Shown: in pieces, positions 42,514-50,568 of the stretch
How positions within the stretch are numbered: position 1 is the stretch's first letter
Layout: every line of letters starts with the position of its first letter
Source of the DNA: Methyloprofundus sedimenti
GTDB lineage: Bacteria; Pseudomonadota; Gammaproteobacteria; Methylococcales; Methylomonadaceae
Direction of reading: 5' to 3'
Length of the DNA: 64,000 bases
NCBI RefSeq assembly: GCF_002072955.1
Contig: NZ_LPUF01000001.1
Span: 2,440,896-2,504,895, forward strand
Position numbers and translations under genes: made by a program
The notes under the pieces: generated by a model
Databases searched by the model: none
The model's input: only the letters and a program-made list of their open reading frames with translations
What the model was told of the DNA's origin: nothing

Positions 42514-43503
42514 CTATGTCACCGTTAAGTATTGAAAATCACCCAGAGCAGAATGTAACAATTGCTCAGGGGTTAGATTGTGGTTCCGATCCATAATTCT
42601 GCACCAAGCCAAATAATTAGGTAAATACTTGGTGGCTACACCATGAAAGCGGTCTAGCCATGATTTAAAACGGTGGTGGTATGCATTGACATTTTGTATA
42701 TGATAGGCCCCTTTAGTCACCCGCTGCCCTTGACTCATGTTAACGATTTCATGAGATACTTTTTCAGCTTTACAAAATGCACCATAAGTTGGATTGCCAT
42801 CACTCACAAGGAGGGCATCCTGGTCTAGTATTGGCTTTAAATGCGTATCAAGAACAATTTTGCTTATTGGGCCATTACCTGTCACAAAATCTACGGTTTG
42901 TTTTGAGCGATCACGAGCAATTAAAATGCACATTTGCTCATCAGAAATCCCTCGCTTAGTCGCACAGCCCCCTCGTTTCCTTGGTTGACGATTGAGATGG
43001 CGTTCTCCTTTATGTGACTCAAGTAAGTAGGTTTCATCAGCTTCTGTAATGCCATGAAGAGCACTGGGACGATCCTGCTGAATCCAGCTTAAAAAACGGT
43101 GCCGCCATCGAAAGGTTGTATTTCGATGCACATTAATTTCTTTAGCTGCCTGCCGGACAGTCAATGATTCTGCGATAGCTCCTAAGTAATCAAGCCACTT
43201 TGACTTGAGGCGTAGATGAGCAAGAGGCGTTCCTGTCAAAGCATTAAATGTCTTTTTGCAGGCTTTACAGCGGTAGCGCTGAAGGCCATCTTTTATTCCA
43301 TGCCTGTGGCTTTCGGTATGGGAGCAATGAGGGCATTTACCTTTGCTATCAAATATTGTTTCAATTAAATCAAAAACCTTAGGTTCGTCCTCTAGTTGAT
43401 CCAGTGCTTTCGTTAGAACAGTGCGTTGATGGTGGTCAAGTTGATTTATTTCGGAAATGAACTCTAAAAACTCTGGGGCTTTCAGAAACTTCTCATTATC
43501 CAC
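42514..43503 (-). CDS. IS1595-family transposase, start rebuilt by IS66 insertion
   Basis: A transposase of the IS1595/ISXO2 type with an N-terminal zinc ribbon (CPHCSHTES, then CKACKKTF). HTH-like VRQAAKEINVHRNTTFRW follows, then the DDE core beginning TEADETYLLES. The original start was ATG at 46139 (with AAGGAG before it) reading MKAPEFLEF. The IS66 element split codons 1-3 from the rest. The present open frame begins instead at GTG 43503, inside the IS66 repeat, giving MDNEKFLKAPEF. The catalytic domain is intact. The stop codon lies in the left inverted repeat. Confidence 0.88.
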   Translation of the reverse strand: MDNEKFLKAPEFLEFISEINQLDHHQRTVLTKALDQLEDEPKVFDLIETIFDSKGKCPHCSHTESHRHGIKDGLQRYRCKACKKTFNALTGTPLAHLRLKSKWLDYLGAIAESLTVRQAAKEINVHRNTTFRWRHRFLSWIQQDRPSALHGITEADETYLLESHKGERHLNRQPRKRGGCATKRGISDEQMCILIARDRSKQTVDFVTGNGPISKIVLDTHLKPILDQDALLVSDGNPTYGAFCKAEKVSHEIVNMSQGQRVTKGAYHIQNVNAYHHRFKSWLDRFHGVATKYLPNYLAWCRIMDRNHNLTPEQLLHSALGDFQYLTVT

Positions 43504-43539
43504 GGGAAAATATTAAAAAGTTGCTTTACAATATATTCT

Positions 43540-44205
43540 ATGAACTCGCCTAAACCTGAATTACCAGAGATAAACAAAGAAGATCGCACACCGCTAGTCG
43601 ATGTGTTATTGGAAATGCTTGCCTGGCAACAAAAGCAGATTGATGAGTTAGCACAAGAGATACTCAAGCTTAAAGGTGAAACCACAAAGCCTAAAATCAA
43701 ACCGAGTACAATGGATAAGGAGGGTGCCCCAGGAAGTGATGACTCCTCATCAAAAAGGAAAAAAGGCCCAAGGCGCAGTAAAAAAGGCAACCTCAAAATA
43801 GATGAAACCCAAATTATTCAGCCGAATGAAATCCCAGAGGGTTCACGCTTTAAAGGGTATCAGGATCGTGTTATTCAGGATATTACCTTTCAAACTCATA
43901 ACATTCGTTATCGTTTAGCAGAATATATAACGCCAGAGGGTCTTACGATTTTAGGTCAGCTTCCTGAAGACATTCAGGGAGGTAGTTTTGGTAAAAGCCT
44001 TATTGCCTTTATTCTCTATCAATACCATCACCAACATGTCACACAGCCATTACTACTGGAACAAATTCGTGATTTAGGCGTCGATATTTCGAGCGGTAAG
44101 CTCAGTTATATACTAACAGAAGATCTGGACGATTTTCATGCCGAAAAAGATGAATTACTGAAGACGGGATTATCCGTTTCTAAATATAACCTGAGTTCGG
44201 GATAA
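43540..44205 (+). pseudogene. IS66 transposase, 5' part (split by IS982)
   Basis: The N-terminal part of an IS66 TnpC. It has a coiled-coil start (LLEMLAWQQKQIDELAQEILKLKG), a Lys-rich linker, and the DNA-binding and central region through DVSSG-like IQGGSFGKSLIAFILYQYHHQH. True IS66 sequence ends at 44188, and the last residues (NLSSG) come from the IS982 end. Removing the insert with one duplication copy joins it in frame to the part at 45188, giving 526 residues. Confidence 0.92.
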
Positions 44206-45179
44206 GAAAAGGTGGGCAGTCTTTTGAAAATCTGAAAAAATAGAAACAACCAAGAATTTATTTTTTCTAAGACTGCCCAATGCTAAGTTTAACCCGATTA
44301 TTTTGTGATGTAGATGATTTTTGTAAAACCTTTTTACCCCACTGGGAGAAAACCCAAATAGAAAACGGTGAAAAGAAAAGACGGAAAAAGCGTTGCATTA
44401 GCCCCAGTGAAATAATTACTTTGATTGTTTACTATCATCAGTCAGGGTATGACACATTTAAATGGTTTTATTTACGCTACTTGCCCAAAAACTTATCTAA
44501 AGCTTTCCCAAAGGTGCCGAGTTATAACCGTTTCATTGAATTATTGCCCGATATTATCGGTCCTTTAACGGCTTTTATGCAAACACGTTGTGGCCGAAGT
44601 GAAGGTATTGCATTTGTTGATTCAACACCCCTTTGCGTTTGTAAAAATATTCGTATTCCGCGCCATAAAACTTTCAAAGATGTGGCCCAACGAGGCAAGT
44701 CTTCTACGGGCTGGTTCTATGGGTTTAAATTACACATTATTGTGGATGATCGAGGGGAAATACTTTCTTTTTCAATCACGAAAGGGAATGTTGATGACCG
44801 TAAACCCGTACCAAAATTGGCTAAAAATCTGATTGGAAAGCTTTTTGGCGATAGAGGATATATTTCTAAAAAACTCACTGAACTTTTAGCAACCGATGAT
44901 GTTGAGTTAATCACAACTCTCAAGAAAAATATGAAACCACGAGTCATAGCTGCTTTTGATGCACTTTTATTGAGAAAGCGTAGCATTATTGAAACTATCA
45001 ATGATCAACTTAAAAATATTTTTCAGCTTGAGCACTCTAGACATCGTTCGCTTACGAATTATATGATCAATATTGTTGCTTGTTTAGTTGCTTATTCTTA
45101 CCAGGAAAAAAAGCCTGCACTCAACTTACGTAGAGAAGATTTATTACCTTTGTTATGACGTCTTATCCCGAACTCAGGT
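44189..45179 (+). mobile_element. IS982-family element (inner layer)
   Basis: A 991-bp element with perfect 19-bp inverted repeats at 44189-44207 and 45161-45179 (starting ACCTGAGTTCGGGAT). It is flanked by an 8-bp target duplication TAAATATA at 44181-44188 and 45180-45187. It is the youngest of the three insertions. It cuts the IS66 transposase just before its first DDE aspartate region. Confidence 0.95.
44280..45158 (+). CDS. IS982-family transposase
   Basis: A 292-residue transposase. IS982 features are the N-terminal DVDDFCKTF, the DSTPLCVC catalytic Asp region, GWFYGFKLHIIVDDRGE with the second acid, and FGDRGYISKKL. The terminal KRSIIETINDQLKN contains the Glu. Length and frame look intact, so it could be active. 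It starts about 90 bases inside the left repeat. Confidence 0.93.
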   Translation: MLSLTRLFCDVDDFCKTFLPHWEKTQIENGEKKRRKKRCISPSEIITLIVYYHQSGYDTFKWFYLRYLPKNLSKAFPKVPSYNRFIELLPDIIGPLTAFMQTRCGRSEGIAFVDSTPLCVCKNIRIPRHKTFKDVAQRGKSSTGWFYGFKLHIIVDDRGEILSFSITKGNVDDRKPVPKLAKNLIGKLFGDRGYISKKLTELLATDDVELITTLKKNMKPRVIAAFDALLLRKRSIIETINDQLKNIFQLEHSRHRSLTNYMINIVACLVAYSYQEKKPALNLRREDLLPLL

Positions 45180-45187
45180 TAAATATA

Positions 45188-46119
45188 TTCATACAGATGA
45201 TACTGGCGCACGGCATAAAGGGCAAAATGGCTATTGCACACATATTGGCAATGATTTTTTTGCCTGGTTCAGTAGTACAGAAAGTAAAAGCAGAATCAAT
45301 TTTTTAAACTGTCTATCACAAGGCAAAACAACGCTTTATACATTGAACACAGGTGCCATTGAATACATGGCACAAAATAAGCTGTCTGTTGTAATCTTGG
45401 CGACACTGGAAAATATCAGTGTCTGCATTAACACGGCACCTGACTGGTGCGAATGGCTGGATCAGCAAGGCATCGTTAAACCTCGGCACAGAAAAATAGT
45501 CACGGAAGGTGCTTTGATGGGAGGGCTGCTAGACCAAGGCATTTCCTCTGACTTTTCAATTATCAGTGATGATGCAGGGCAGTTTAACGTCTTTGATCAT
45601 GCCTTGTGCTGGATCCATGCCGAACGAGTGATTAATCGCCTGATTCCTTTAAATGACAGCCATACCAAGGCAGTAGATGACGCACGCGACCAGCTTTGGT
45701 CGATTTACCATGACCTGAAAGCTTATAAACTTAATCCTGTTACCGAACAGGCGAGCAGTATCAGGCAGCGCTTTCAAATCCTATGCAGTACCAAAACCTG
45801 TTACGAAACGCTTAACCAGGCCCTCGGGCGAATGGGGAAAAATCAACATGAACTCCTCCGTGTACTCGACAAACCCTACCTCCCACTTCATAACAATTTA
45901 AGCGAACGGGATATAAGGGATTACGTCAAGAAACGAAAAATCAGCGGGAGTACACGAAGTGATGCAGGGCGGAAAGCCCGTGATACTTTTGCCAGTCTCA
46001 AGAAGACCTGCCGAAAGCACGGCATGTCATTTTGGGGTTATTTAAAAAGTCGCTTACTGAAGTTAGAAGGGATTCCTCCGTTATCGGAAGTCATTCGTGC
46101 GGCCGCTGCCAGTGGATAA
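45188..46119 (+). pseudogene. IS66 transposase, 3' part (split by IS982)
   Basis: The C-terminal catalytic part of the IS66 TnpC. It starts right after the target duplication with IHTDDTGARHKGQNG (first DDE Asp). It includes SIISDDAGQFNVFDHALCWIHAERVINR and the terminal LHNNLSERDIRDYVKKRKISGSTRSDAGR. It is in frame with 43540-44188 once the IS982 element is removed. An open frame reads into it from IS982 at 45088, but that 5' part is not IS66. Confidence 0.92.
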
Positions 46120-46221
46120 TGAGAAGTTACGGCTTTCATAACTATCTCCTTAATTTACATGGGCTTTATTTACTTATACGCTCTTGTTATATGAAATTCC
46201 ATACTTTACGGTGACATAGCC

Positions 46222-46555
46222 TTTATTTTTAATGGTTTAACAAAAGAGTCTAGTTCTTATTTTTGTAACTCATATCCGGGATATTAGATTTAAGCAAGGG
46301 CTTAAGTATTGTTTATCATCAATCTGGAGAAAAAGGTATAGACTGTTGCTTGACCAGAGAAGTGATAAGTCTTCCTGATTACCTAGAAGCTTCAGCTATC
46401 TTAAAAAAATGCGTGTAAATTCTTTAGAACTCTGGAGGCGCTAACCCATGAGTGCCTTGACATAAAAAGAACAGACGAGCATGGCCAGAATACACAAAAT
46501 ACTAAAAAAAATTAATGGTTTTGCGTAGGCTAATTTAACTTTATTTGGGATTATT
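46222..46555. other. Gene-free stretch right of the IS nest
   Basis: No gene is supported. It begins with the second copy of the TTTATTTT duplication and continues as AT-rich, stop-rich sequence. Part near 46330-46420 could be a decayed coding remnant (SLPDYLEASAILKKC in one frame), but I do not recognise it. The promoter of the DUF2905 gene should lie at the right. Confidence 0.35.
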
Positions 46556-46771
46556 ATGGATATTGGGAAAACTTTGATGATACTGGGTGCTTTGATTTTA
46601 ATCACTGGAATTGTAATTTCCTATGCCCCCTGGTTGATTAACTGGTTTGGCAAGTTACCAGGGGATATTCATATTAAAAATGAAAACAGTACGGTTTTTA
46701 TCCCAATAACATCAATGATCATAATTAGTTTAGTATTATCAATACTGCTTAATCTATTATTCAGAAAATAA
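46556..46771 (+). CDS. DUF2905 family small membrane protein
   Basis: A 71-residue protein with two hydrophobic helices (about 6-28 and 48-68) around the conserved loop WFGKLPGDIHIKNENSTVFIPITS. This is the hallmark of DUF2905. Function is unknown. A hairpin with a T-run follows at 46919-46974. It seems to be a single-gene unit. Confidence 0.9.
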   Translation: MDIGKTLMILGALILITGIVISYAPWLINWFGKLPGDIHIKNENSTVFIPITSMIIISLVLSILLNLLFRK

Positions 46772-46918
46772 ATTGTGTTGAATTTACTAATTTTGTCGCT
46801 TAACCTTTGCATATCCTGGCTCATGTGAACGCTTACAATATTGTCAAAAGAAATCAGTTTATTGAGGGGGATTTATCCTTTCACCTAGAACTAATAACCC
46901 GAGTAAGAAAAGAAGGGA

Positions 46919-46974
46919 GGCAAATCTTGCATTAATACATCATTGCAAGACCTGCCCCGCATTCTTCCTTTTTT
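46919..46974 (+). terminator. Probable terminator after the DUF2905 gene
   Basis: The stem TCTTGCA/TGCAAGA is extended by GGCA/TGCC across a two-base internal loop. It is followed shortly by CCTTTTTTC on the plus strand. The distance from the DUF2905 stop is about 150 bases, so the assignment is moderate. Confidence 0.5.
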
Positions 46975-47022
46975 CATAGATAATCTGTTTTATAAACTTG
47001 ATGAGTCAGGCAAGTTATCTGA

Positions 47023-47060
47023 ATATCGGAGCCATTCCCGGGTTAGGAAAGCTCCGATAT
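47023..47060 (-). terminator. Hairpin 3' of the spy/cpxP-like gene
   Basis: A perfect 10-bp inverted repeat ATATCGGAGC/GCTCCGATAT with an 18-base loop, about 25 bases beyond the minus-strand stop at 47085. The following sequence is only moderately T-rich, so it is either a weak terminator or an mRNA-protecting stem. Confidence 0.45.
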
Positions 47061-47084
47061 AAACTTTGTTTTATCGAGAGCCGT

Positions 47085-47528
47085 TCAAGAATCATCTCGA
47101 TTAAAACGTTTGTCTTTCATATTATCAAACTTCTCAAGTTGTTCAGGTGTTAACTGCTTACGAATTTCATATAAATTTTGAATACGCTGCACCGTCATAT
47201 CCGCCATAATTTTTGCTTTGGCATCAGCCAGTTCGCGTACCTTGTTAGCATCAAAAGTTTTAGCACTACCCTGTGCTCGCAAAGCTTTACGAATTTCAAA
47301 CAACTCATCGCGTTTTGTTTTCATTTGATCACGTGACTCATTTTTAATATTATGAATCGCCTGACTCTGTTCTTTGGTCAGATCCAGTTTTTTCAATGCG
47401 TGCACCATCTGATCGCCTCGACGACCCTCCTTATGTTCGCCCTTTTGACCACCACAGGCATGTGCTACTCCAGCAACACCCAGACTACTCACCAATATAC
47501 TTGCTATAATCAAGTTACGATTTTTCAT
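47085..47528 (-). CDS. Spy/CpxP family periplasmic protein
   Basis: A 147-residue exported protein of the Spy/CpxP family, which act as ATP-independent chaperones and as feedback inhibitors of CpxA. There is a signal peptide at about 1-25 (SSLGVAGVAHA). The two LTxxQ motifs are present (LDLTKEQSQAI and KQLTPEQLEKF). The start is ATG 47528, because GGAG lies 8 bases upstream; a longer frame from TTG 47540 has no such signal. It is divergent from a CpxR-like gene. Confidence 0.88.
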   Translation of the reverse strand: MKNRNLIIASILVSSLGVAGVAHACGGQKGEHKEGRRGDQMVHALKKLDLTKEQSQAIHNIKNESRDQMKTKRDELFEIRKALRAQGSAKTFDANKVRELADAKAKIMADMTVQRIQNLYEIRKQLTPEQLEKFDNMKDKRFNRDDS

Positions 47529-47720
47529 GCGTTTCTCCAAATTTAATGTAGTTTAATTTAATAAAGCAACAATCATTGCTGCCTTGGTTGAAATTATGCA
47601 TGAAACAACTGCAAAATTGGGTCAGAGCTGGGTAAAGCTATGTAAAGATTTGTAAAGACATAAAAACAACTTGTGAATCTATGCCAAAATTCAGTTATAC
47701 ACATTACACATCACAGGCTT

Positions 47721-48410
47721 ATGACGCACATTCTTATAATTGACGATGATTCCGAACTATCCTCCATGTTAGGTGAATACCTGTCAGCTGAAGGTTTGAG
47801 TATTGATTATGCCTTCGATGGTAAGCAGGGATTACAAAAGGCCCTTGCTGGACAGTATGACGCCGTAGTGCTTGATGTAATGATGCCGGAATTAGATGGC
47901 TTTGAGGTTTTACGACGTATTCGAGGTCAATCCAGTGTGCCAGTGCTAATGCTCACAGCCAAAGGTGATGATATTGATCGTATTGTCGGCCTGGAAATAG
48001 GTGCTGACGATTATTTACCCAAACCCTTTAATCCACGTGAATTACTTGCACGCATCCGTGCCGTATTACGTCGTACCCAGAATAACAGACAACATGATCT
48101 GCAAGAGCAAGTTCAACATATTGGTCCGCTGCAAATCAATCCATCATCGCGCACAGCACTGGTACGGGGACAGGTTCTCGATTTAACCAGCACTGAATTC
48201 AATCTATTACATAGCCTGGTGAAACAGGTCGGTAAAATTGTCAGCAAAGAAAACCTGTCTGCACATGGCCTGGGTCGAGCACTGGAAAAATACGATCGCA
48301 GTATCGATATGCACATGAGTAATTTACGCAAAAAATTGGCGCAATATGAACTGGGTTCAATGATTGTTACGGTGCGTGGTCAGGGTTATCAATTATCGGA
48401 CGAGGCATAA
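47721..48410 (+). CDS. cpxR: OmpR-family response regulator, CpxR-like
   Basis: A 229-residue regulator with an N-terminal receiver domain: acidic pocket DDD (8-10), phosphoacceptor Asp52 in VVLDVMMPELDG, and Lys in MLTAKGDD. A C-terminal winged helix has the CpxR-like SAHGLGRALEKYDRSIDMHMSNLRKKL. The start is taken at ATG 47721, because the upstream in-frame ATG at 47673 adds a non-conserved tail. The divergent Spy/CpxP gene and following kinase fit an envelope-stress circuit. Confidence 0.92.
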   Translation: MTHILIIDDDSELSSMLGEYLSAEGLSIDYAFDGKQGLQKALAGQYDAVVLDVMMPELDGFEVLRRIRGQSSVPVLMLTAKGDDIDRIVGLEIGADDYLPKPFNPRELLARIRAVLRRTQNNRQHDLQEQVQHIGPLQINPSSRTALVRGQVLDLTSTEFNLLHSLVKQVGKIVSKENLSAHGLGRALEKYDRSIDMHMSNLRKKLAQYELGSMIVTVRGQGYQLSDEA

Positions 48411-48411
48411 G

Positions 48412-49755
48412 ATGGGGCGATTATTCTGGAAAATATTCTTTAGCTTATGGCTGACTTTATTAGTTACCGGCACTATTGTTGGCGGACTGGTCTGGCAACA
48501 CAATAAAGAACGCATTGAACAACTGGAAGTAATAGCGGATAACCCCCGAGCAGATTTTAGCGTAAATGCATACGCCAGAATTCTTCGCAAACAGGGCCGT
48601 AAAGCAATGGAAGAAGTTATTGAGCGACACATCAGAGAACATCGTCGAGCCTTACCCATATTGATTGTAAACAAAGAAGGCACCGACCTTCTGGGCAGAC
48701 CAGTGCCCCATTTTCTGCTAGAGAAAGCTCGCGAGGCGACCAACGATCCACAACAATCAGCCATTCAACAGGTCAGCACACCAGAAGGTGAAGCGTTTTT
48801 ATTATTTGTACCACACCGAGATCTTCGCAGGTTACAGCAAGAAAACAGTTTTCCGAAACACTTGCCATTAATACCGTTATTCATTGTATTACTAGGTAGT
48901 TTACTTTTCAGTGCAAGCCTTGCCTGGTATATCACACGCCCTATTTGTCATTTACGCAAAGCGACAAATCAGTTTGCTGAAGGAAAATTCGATACGCGTG
49001 TAATGAACAACATTGGTAATCGCAAAGATGAAATTGCTGACCTGGCCAGAGACTTCGATCATATGGCCGAACAGGTACAGAAATTAGTTGCTACACAAAA
49101 ACGCTTATTGAATGATGTTTCACATGAATTACGTTCGCCACTGGCGCGTTTGCAGGTGGCGATTGAAATGATACGTCAGCAACCTGAGAAAACCAACGAA
49201 CTGATACAACGTATCGAAAAAGAAAACCAGCGACTTGATGAATTAGTTGGTGAACTGCTAACACTCTCGCGACTGGAAGCCGATGTTTATCATAATGAAA
49301 ATGATTACTTTGATATTAACGGTTTAGTAACTTCCATCTCGGATGACGCACGTTTTGAAGCAAAGAATCAGAATAAACAGGTGGTGTTTAACAGTGCCAA
49401 CGAAATTCTAATCAATGGCAGTATCGAACTGATACGCAGAGCAATAGAAAACGTCATCCGCAATGCAATATATTACACACCCGAACAGACTCAGGTTACG
49501 ATTACTCTCAAACATGAAAACAGCCATGTCATTATCACTGTATGTGATAGCGGTAAGGGTATTCATAAAGAAAAACTGACCGATCTATTTCAACCATTCG
49601 TGCGTATCAATGACACTAATCAAAATATAAAAATACCGGGTTATGGATTAGGCCTTGCAATAACAAGACGTGCCATCGAGATACACAAAGGCTCTATTAA
49701 AGCATATAACCATCAAGAGGGCGGTTTATGTATCGAAATGCGCTTTCCAGCTTAA
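48412..49755 (+). CDS. cpxA: Sensor histidine kinase, CpxA-like
   Basis: A membrane kinase of about 447 residues. TM1 lies at about 8-28, a periplasmic domain at about 30-160, TM2 at about 160-180, then a HAMP domain. The H-box is NDVSHELRSPLARLQ, the N-box NVIRNAIYYTP, the G1 motif CDSGKGI and the G2 motif GYGLGLAI. The ATG at 48412 follows the cpxR stop by one base, with GAGG upstream; the longer frame from 48364 lies inside cpxR. The stop codon falls in a hairpin loop. Confidence 0.92.
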   Translation: MGRLFWKIFFSLWLTLLVTGTIVGGLVWQHNKERIEQLEVIADNPRADFSVNAYARILRKQGRKAMEEVIERHIREHRRALPILIVNKEGTDLLGRPVPHFLLEKAREATNDPQQSAIQQVSTPEGEAFLLFVPHRDLRRLQQENSFPKHLPLIPLFIVLLGSLLFSASLAWYITRPICHLRKATNQFAEGKFDTRVMNNIGNRKDEIADLARDFDHMAEQVQKLVATQKRLLNDVSHELRSPLARLQVAIEMIRQQPEKTNELIQRIEKENQRLDELVGELLTLSRLEADVYHNENDYFDINGLVTSISDDARFEAKNQNKQVVFNSANEILINGSIELIRRAIENVIRNAIYYTPEQTQVTITLKHENSHVIITVCDSGKGIHKEKLTDLFQPFVRINDTNQNIKIPGYGLGLAITRRAIEIHKGSIKAYNHQEGGLCIEMRFPA

Positions 49756-49817
49756 GCTTTGGAAAGCGCCATAGGGGCAGCAAGTCTCGGCCTCATTCGT
49801 TTCGCAAGCTGAGGCCG
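49741..49817. terminator. Paired hairpins between convergent kinase and methyltransferase genes
   Basis: The first stem (9 bp, CGCTTTCCA with TGGAAAGCG, 49741-49768) encloses the kinase stop codon in its loop. The second is a perfect 8-bp stem, CGGCCTCA/TGAGGCCG, at 49788-49795 and 49810-49817. Neither has a strong T-run. They lie where two transcripts meet and may end or protect both. Confidence 0.5.
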
Positions 49818-49818
49818 T

Positions 49819-50568
49819 TCAAGGCTTCGTCGCTGTCACGAGCATGTCAACGCCTTCGCGATAGCTTGAACGCACATCGGCGAAGCCAAGAGACCGCATC
49901 GTCGATAGAGTGGTCGAAGAATACATAATGTGCTCTGGCGATTCGTCGCTGAGCAAATGCACAATCCAGTCTTCAAGTAGATCCTGACGCTCCAACTCAG
50001 TAAAAGCCTTGAACCAGTGACGAACATCGGCTTGCGTTGAAGCCAGATGCTGAGCGCGATCATCCATAGCGAAGCGGTCGCCGTTTGCGAACAGGCCGCC
50101 TGGTCTAAGCACACGCAAGATTTCAGCAAAGACCTTGTCCCGATAGTCATGCAGGAAATTGTGGATCGTATAATTCGAGGCGACAATGTCGATACTCGCG
50201 TCAGGCTGCTGCTGCAAAAAATCCAGCGCGTCGCTCTCAATGAATTCAACACGACCAGCGTTGATATACTCCGCCAGATTTTCGCGTGCCTGCTCCAGCA
50301 TTACCGGAGAAGCATCGAAGGCTCGAAGATGCAGGTTTTCACGCTGTGAGAGCAACGACAAAGTGCTCAGTCCTGTGCCGCAGCCGATCTCAAGCCCCTG
50401 CAAAGCAGTATCAGGCTGCCATGCTGCAATGGCAGAGCCAAGATTTCGAGTCAGAGTCACGACATTGGGACACATAATCGAAAGGAAGCCGTAATCCTCG
50501 CCGATACGACCAGTAAACGGATTATGTTCGGTCATGGAAAACATGACATCATTTTCGTTCGAATTCAT
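49819..50568 (-). CDS. Class I SAM-dependent methyltransferase
   Basis: A 249-residue methyltransferase. Motif I (GLEIGCGTGLS) is near 57-67 and the acidic end of motif II (RAFDASPVML) near 81. Motif III-like DIVASNYTIHNFL and post-motif VLRPGGLFANGDRF follow. The substrate is unknown. By eye its DNA is richer in G+C than its neighbours, which may point to transfer. An AAGG site precedes the ATG. It is convergent with the kinase gene. Confidence 0.85.
   Translation of the reverse strand: MNSNENDVMFSMTEHNPFTGRIGEDYGFLSIMCPNVVTLTRNLGSAIAAWQPDTALQGLEIGCGTGLSTLSLLSQRENLHLRAFDASPVMLEQARENLAEYINAGRVEFIESDALDFLQQQPDASIDIVASNYTIHNFLHDYRDKVFAEILRVLRPGGLFANGDRFAMDDRAQHLASTQADVRHWFKAFTELERQDLLEDWIVHLLSDESPEHIMYSSTTLSTMRSLGFADVRSSYREGVDMLVTATKP

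Larger units (their letters stand above)
43485..46130 (+). mobile_element. IS66-family element (middle layer)
   Basis: Ends of the form GTAACTTCTCATTATCCAC lie at 46130 (complement) and, with one mismatch, at 43485. The flanking 8-bp duplication is GGCTTTCA at 43477-43484 and 46131-46138. Both halves belong to the IS1595 transposase start. Without the IS982 insert and its duplicated 8 bp the element is 1647 bp. It has a single transposase gene and no tnpA/tnpB, as in the ISBst12 type. Confidence 0.93.
42512..46221 (-). mobile_element. IS1595-family element (outer layer of a three-deep nest)
   Basis: Inverted repeats beginning GGCTATGTCACCGT lie at 42512 and 46221. They are flanked by the 8-bp target duplication TTTATTTT at 42504-42511 and 46222-46229. 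Without the inner insertions the element would be 1056 bp. An IS66-type element is inserted at its transposase start, and an IS982-type element is inserted into that. The duplication shows that the IS1595 element arrived first. Confidence 0.93.
46772..47084. other. Gene-free stretch with two hairpins
   Basis: Two stem-loops lie here between the convergent DUF2905 gene and the spy/cpxP-like gene. One is 46919-46956, followed by a T-run. The other is a perfect 10-bp stem at 47023-47032 with 47051-47060. No gene is supported. Confidence 0.5.

Noticed and set aside
45088..45187. Start of an open frame reading from IS982 into the IS66 3' part
   Set aside because: The first ~33 codons are out-of-frame IS982 sequence and the duplication, so this is not a native transposase start.
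43486..46129. CTTCTCATTATCCAC / GTGGATAATGAGAAG seen as a possible target duplication
   Set aside because: The two copies are inverted, not direct, so they are the terminal repeats of the IS66 element. The true duplication is GGCTTTCA.
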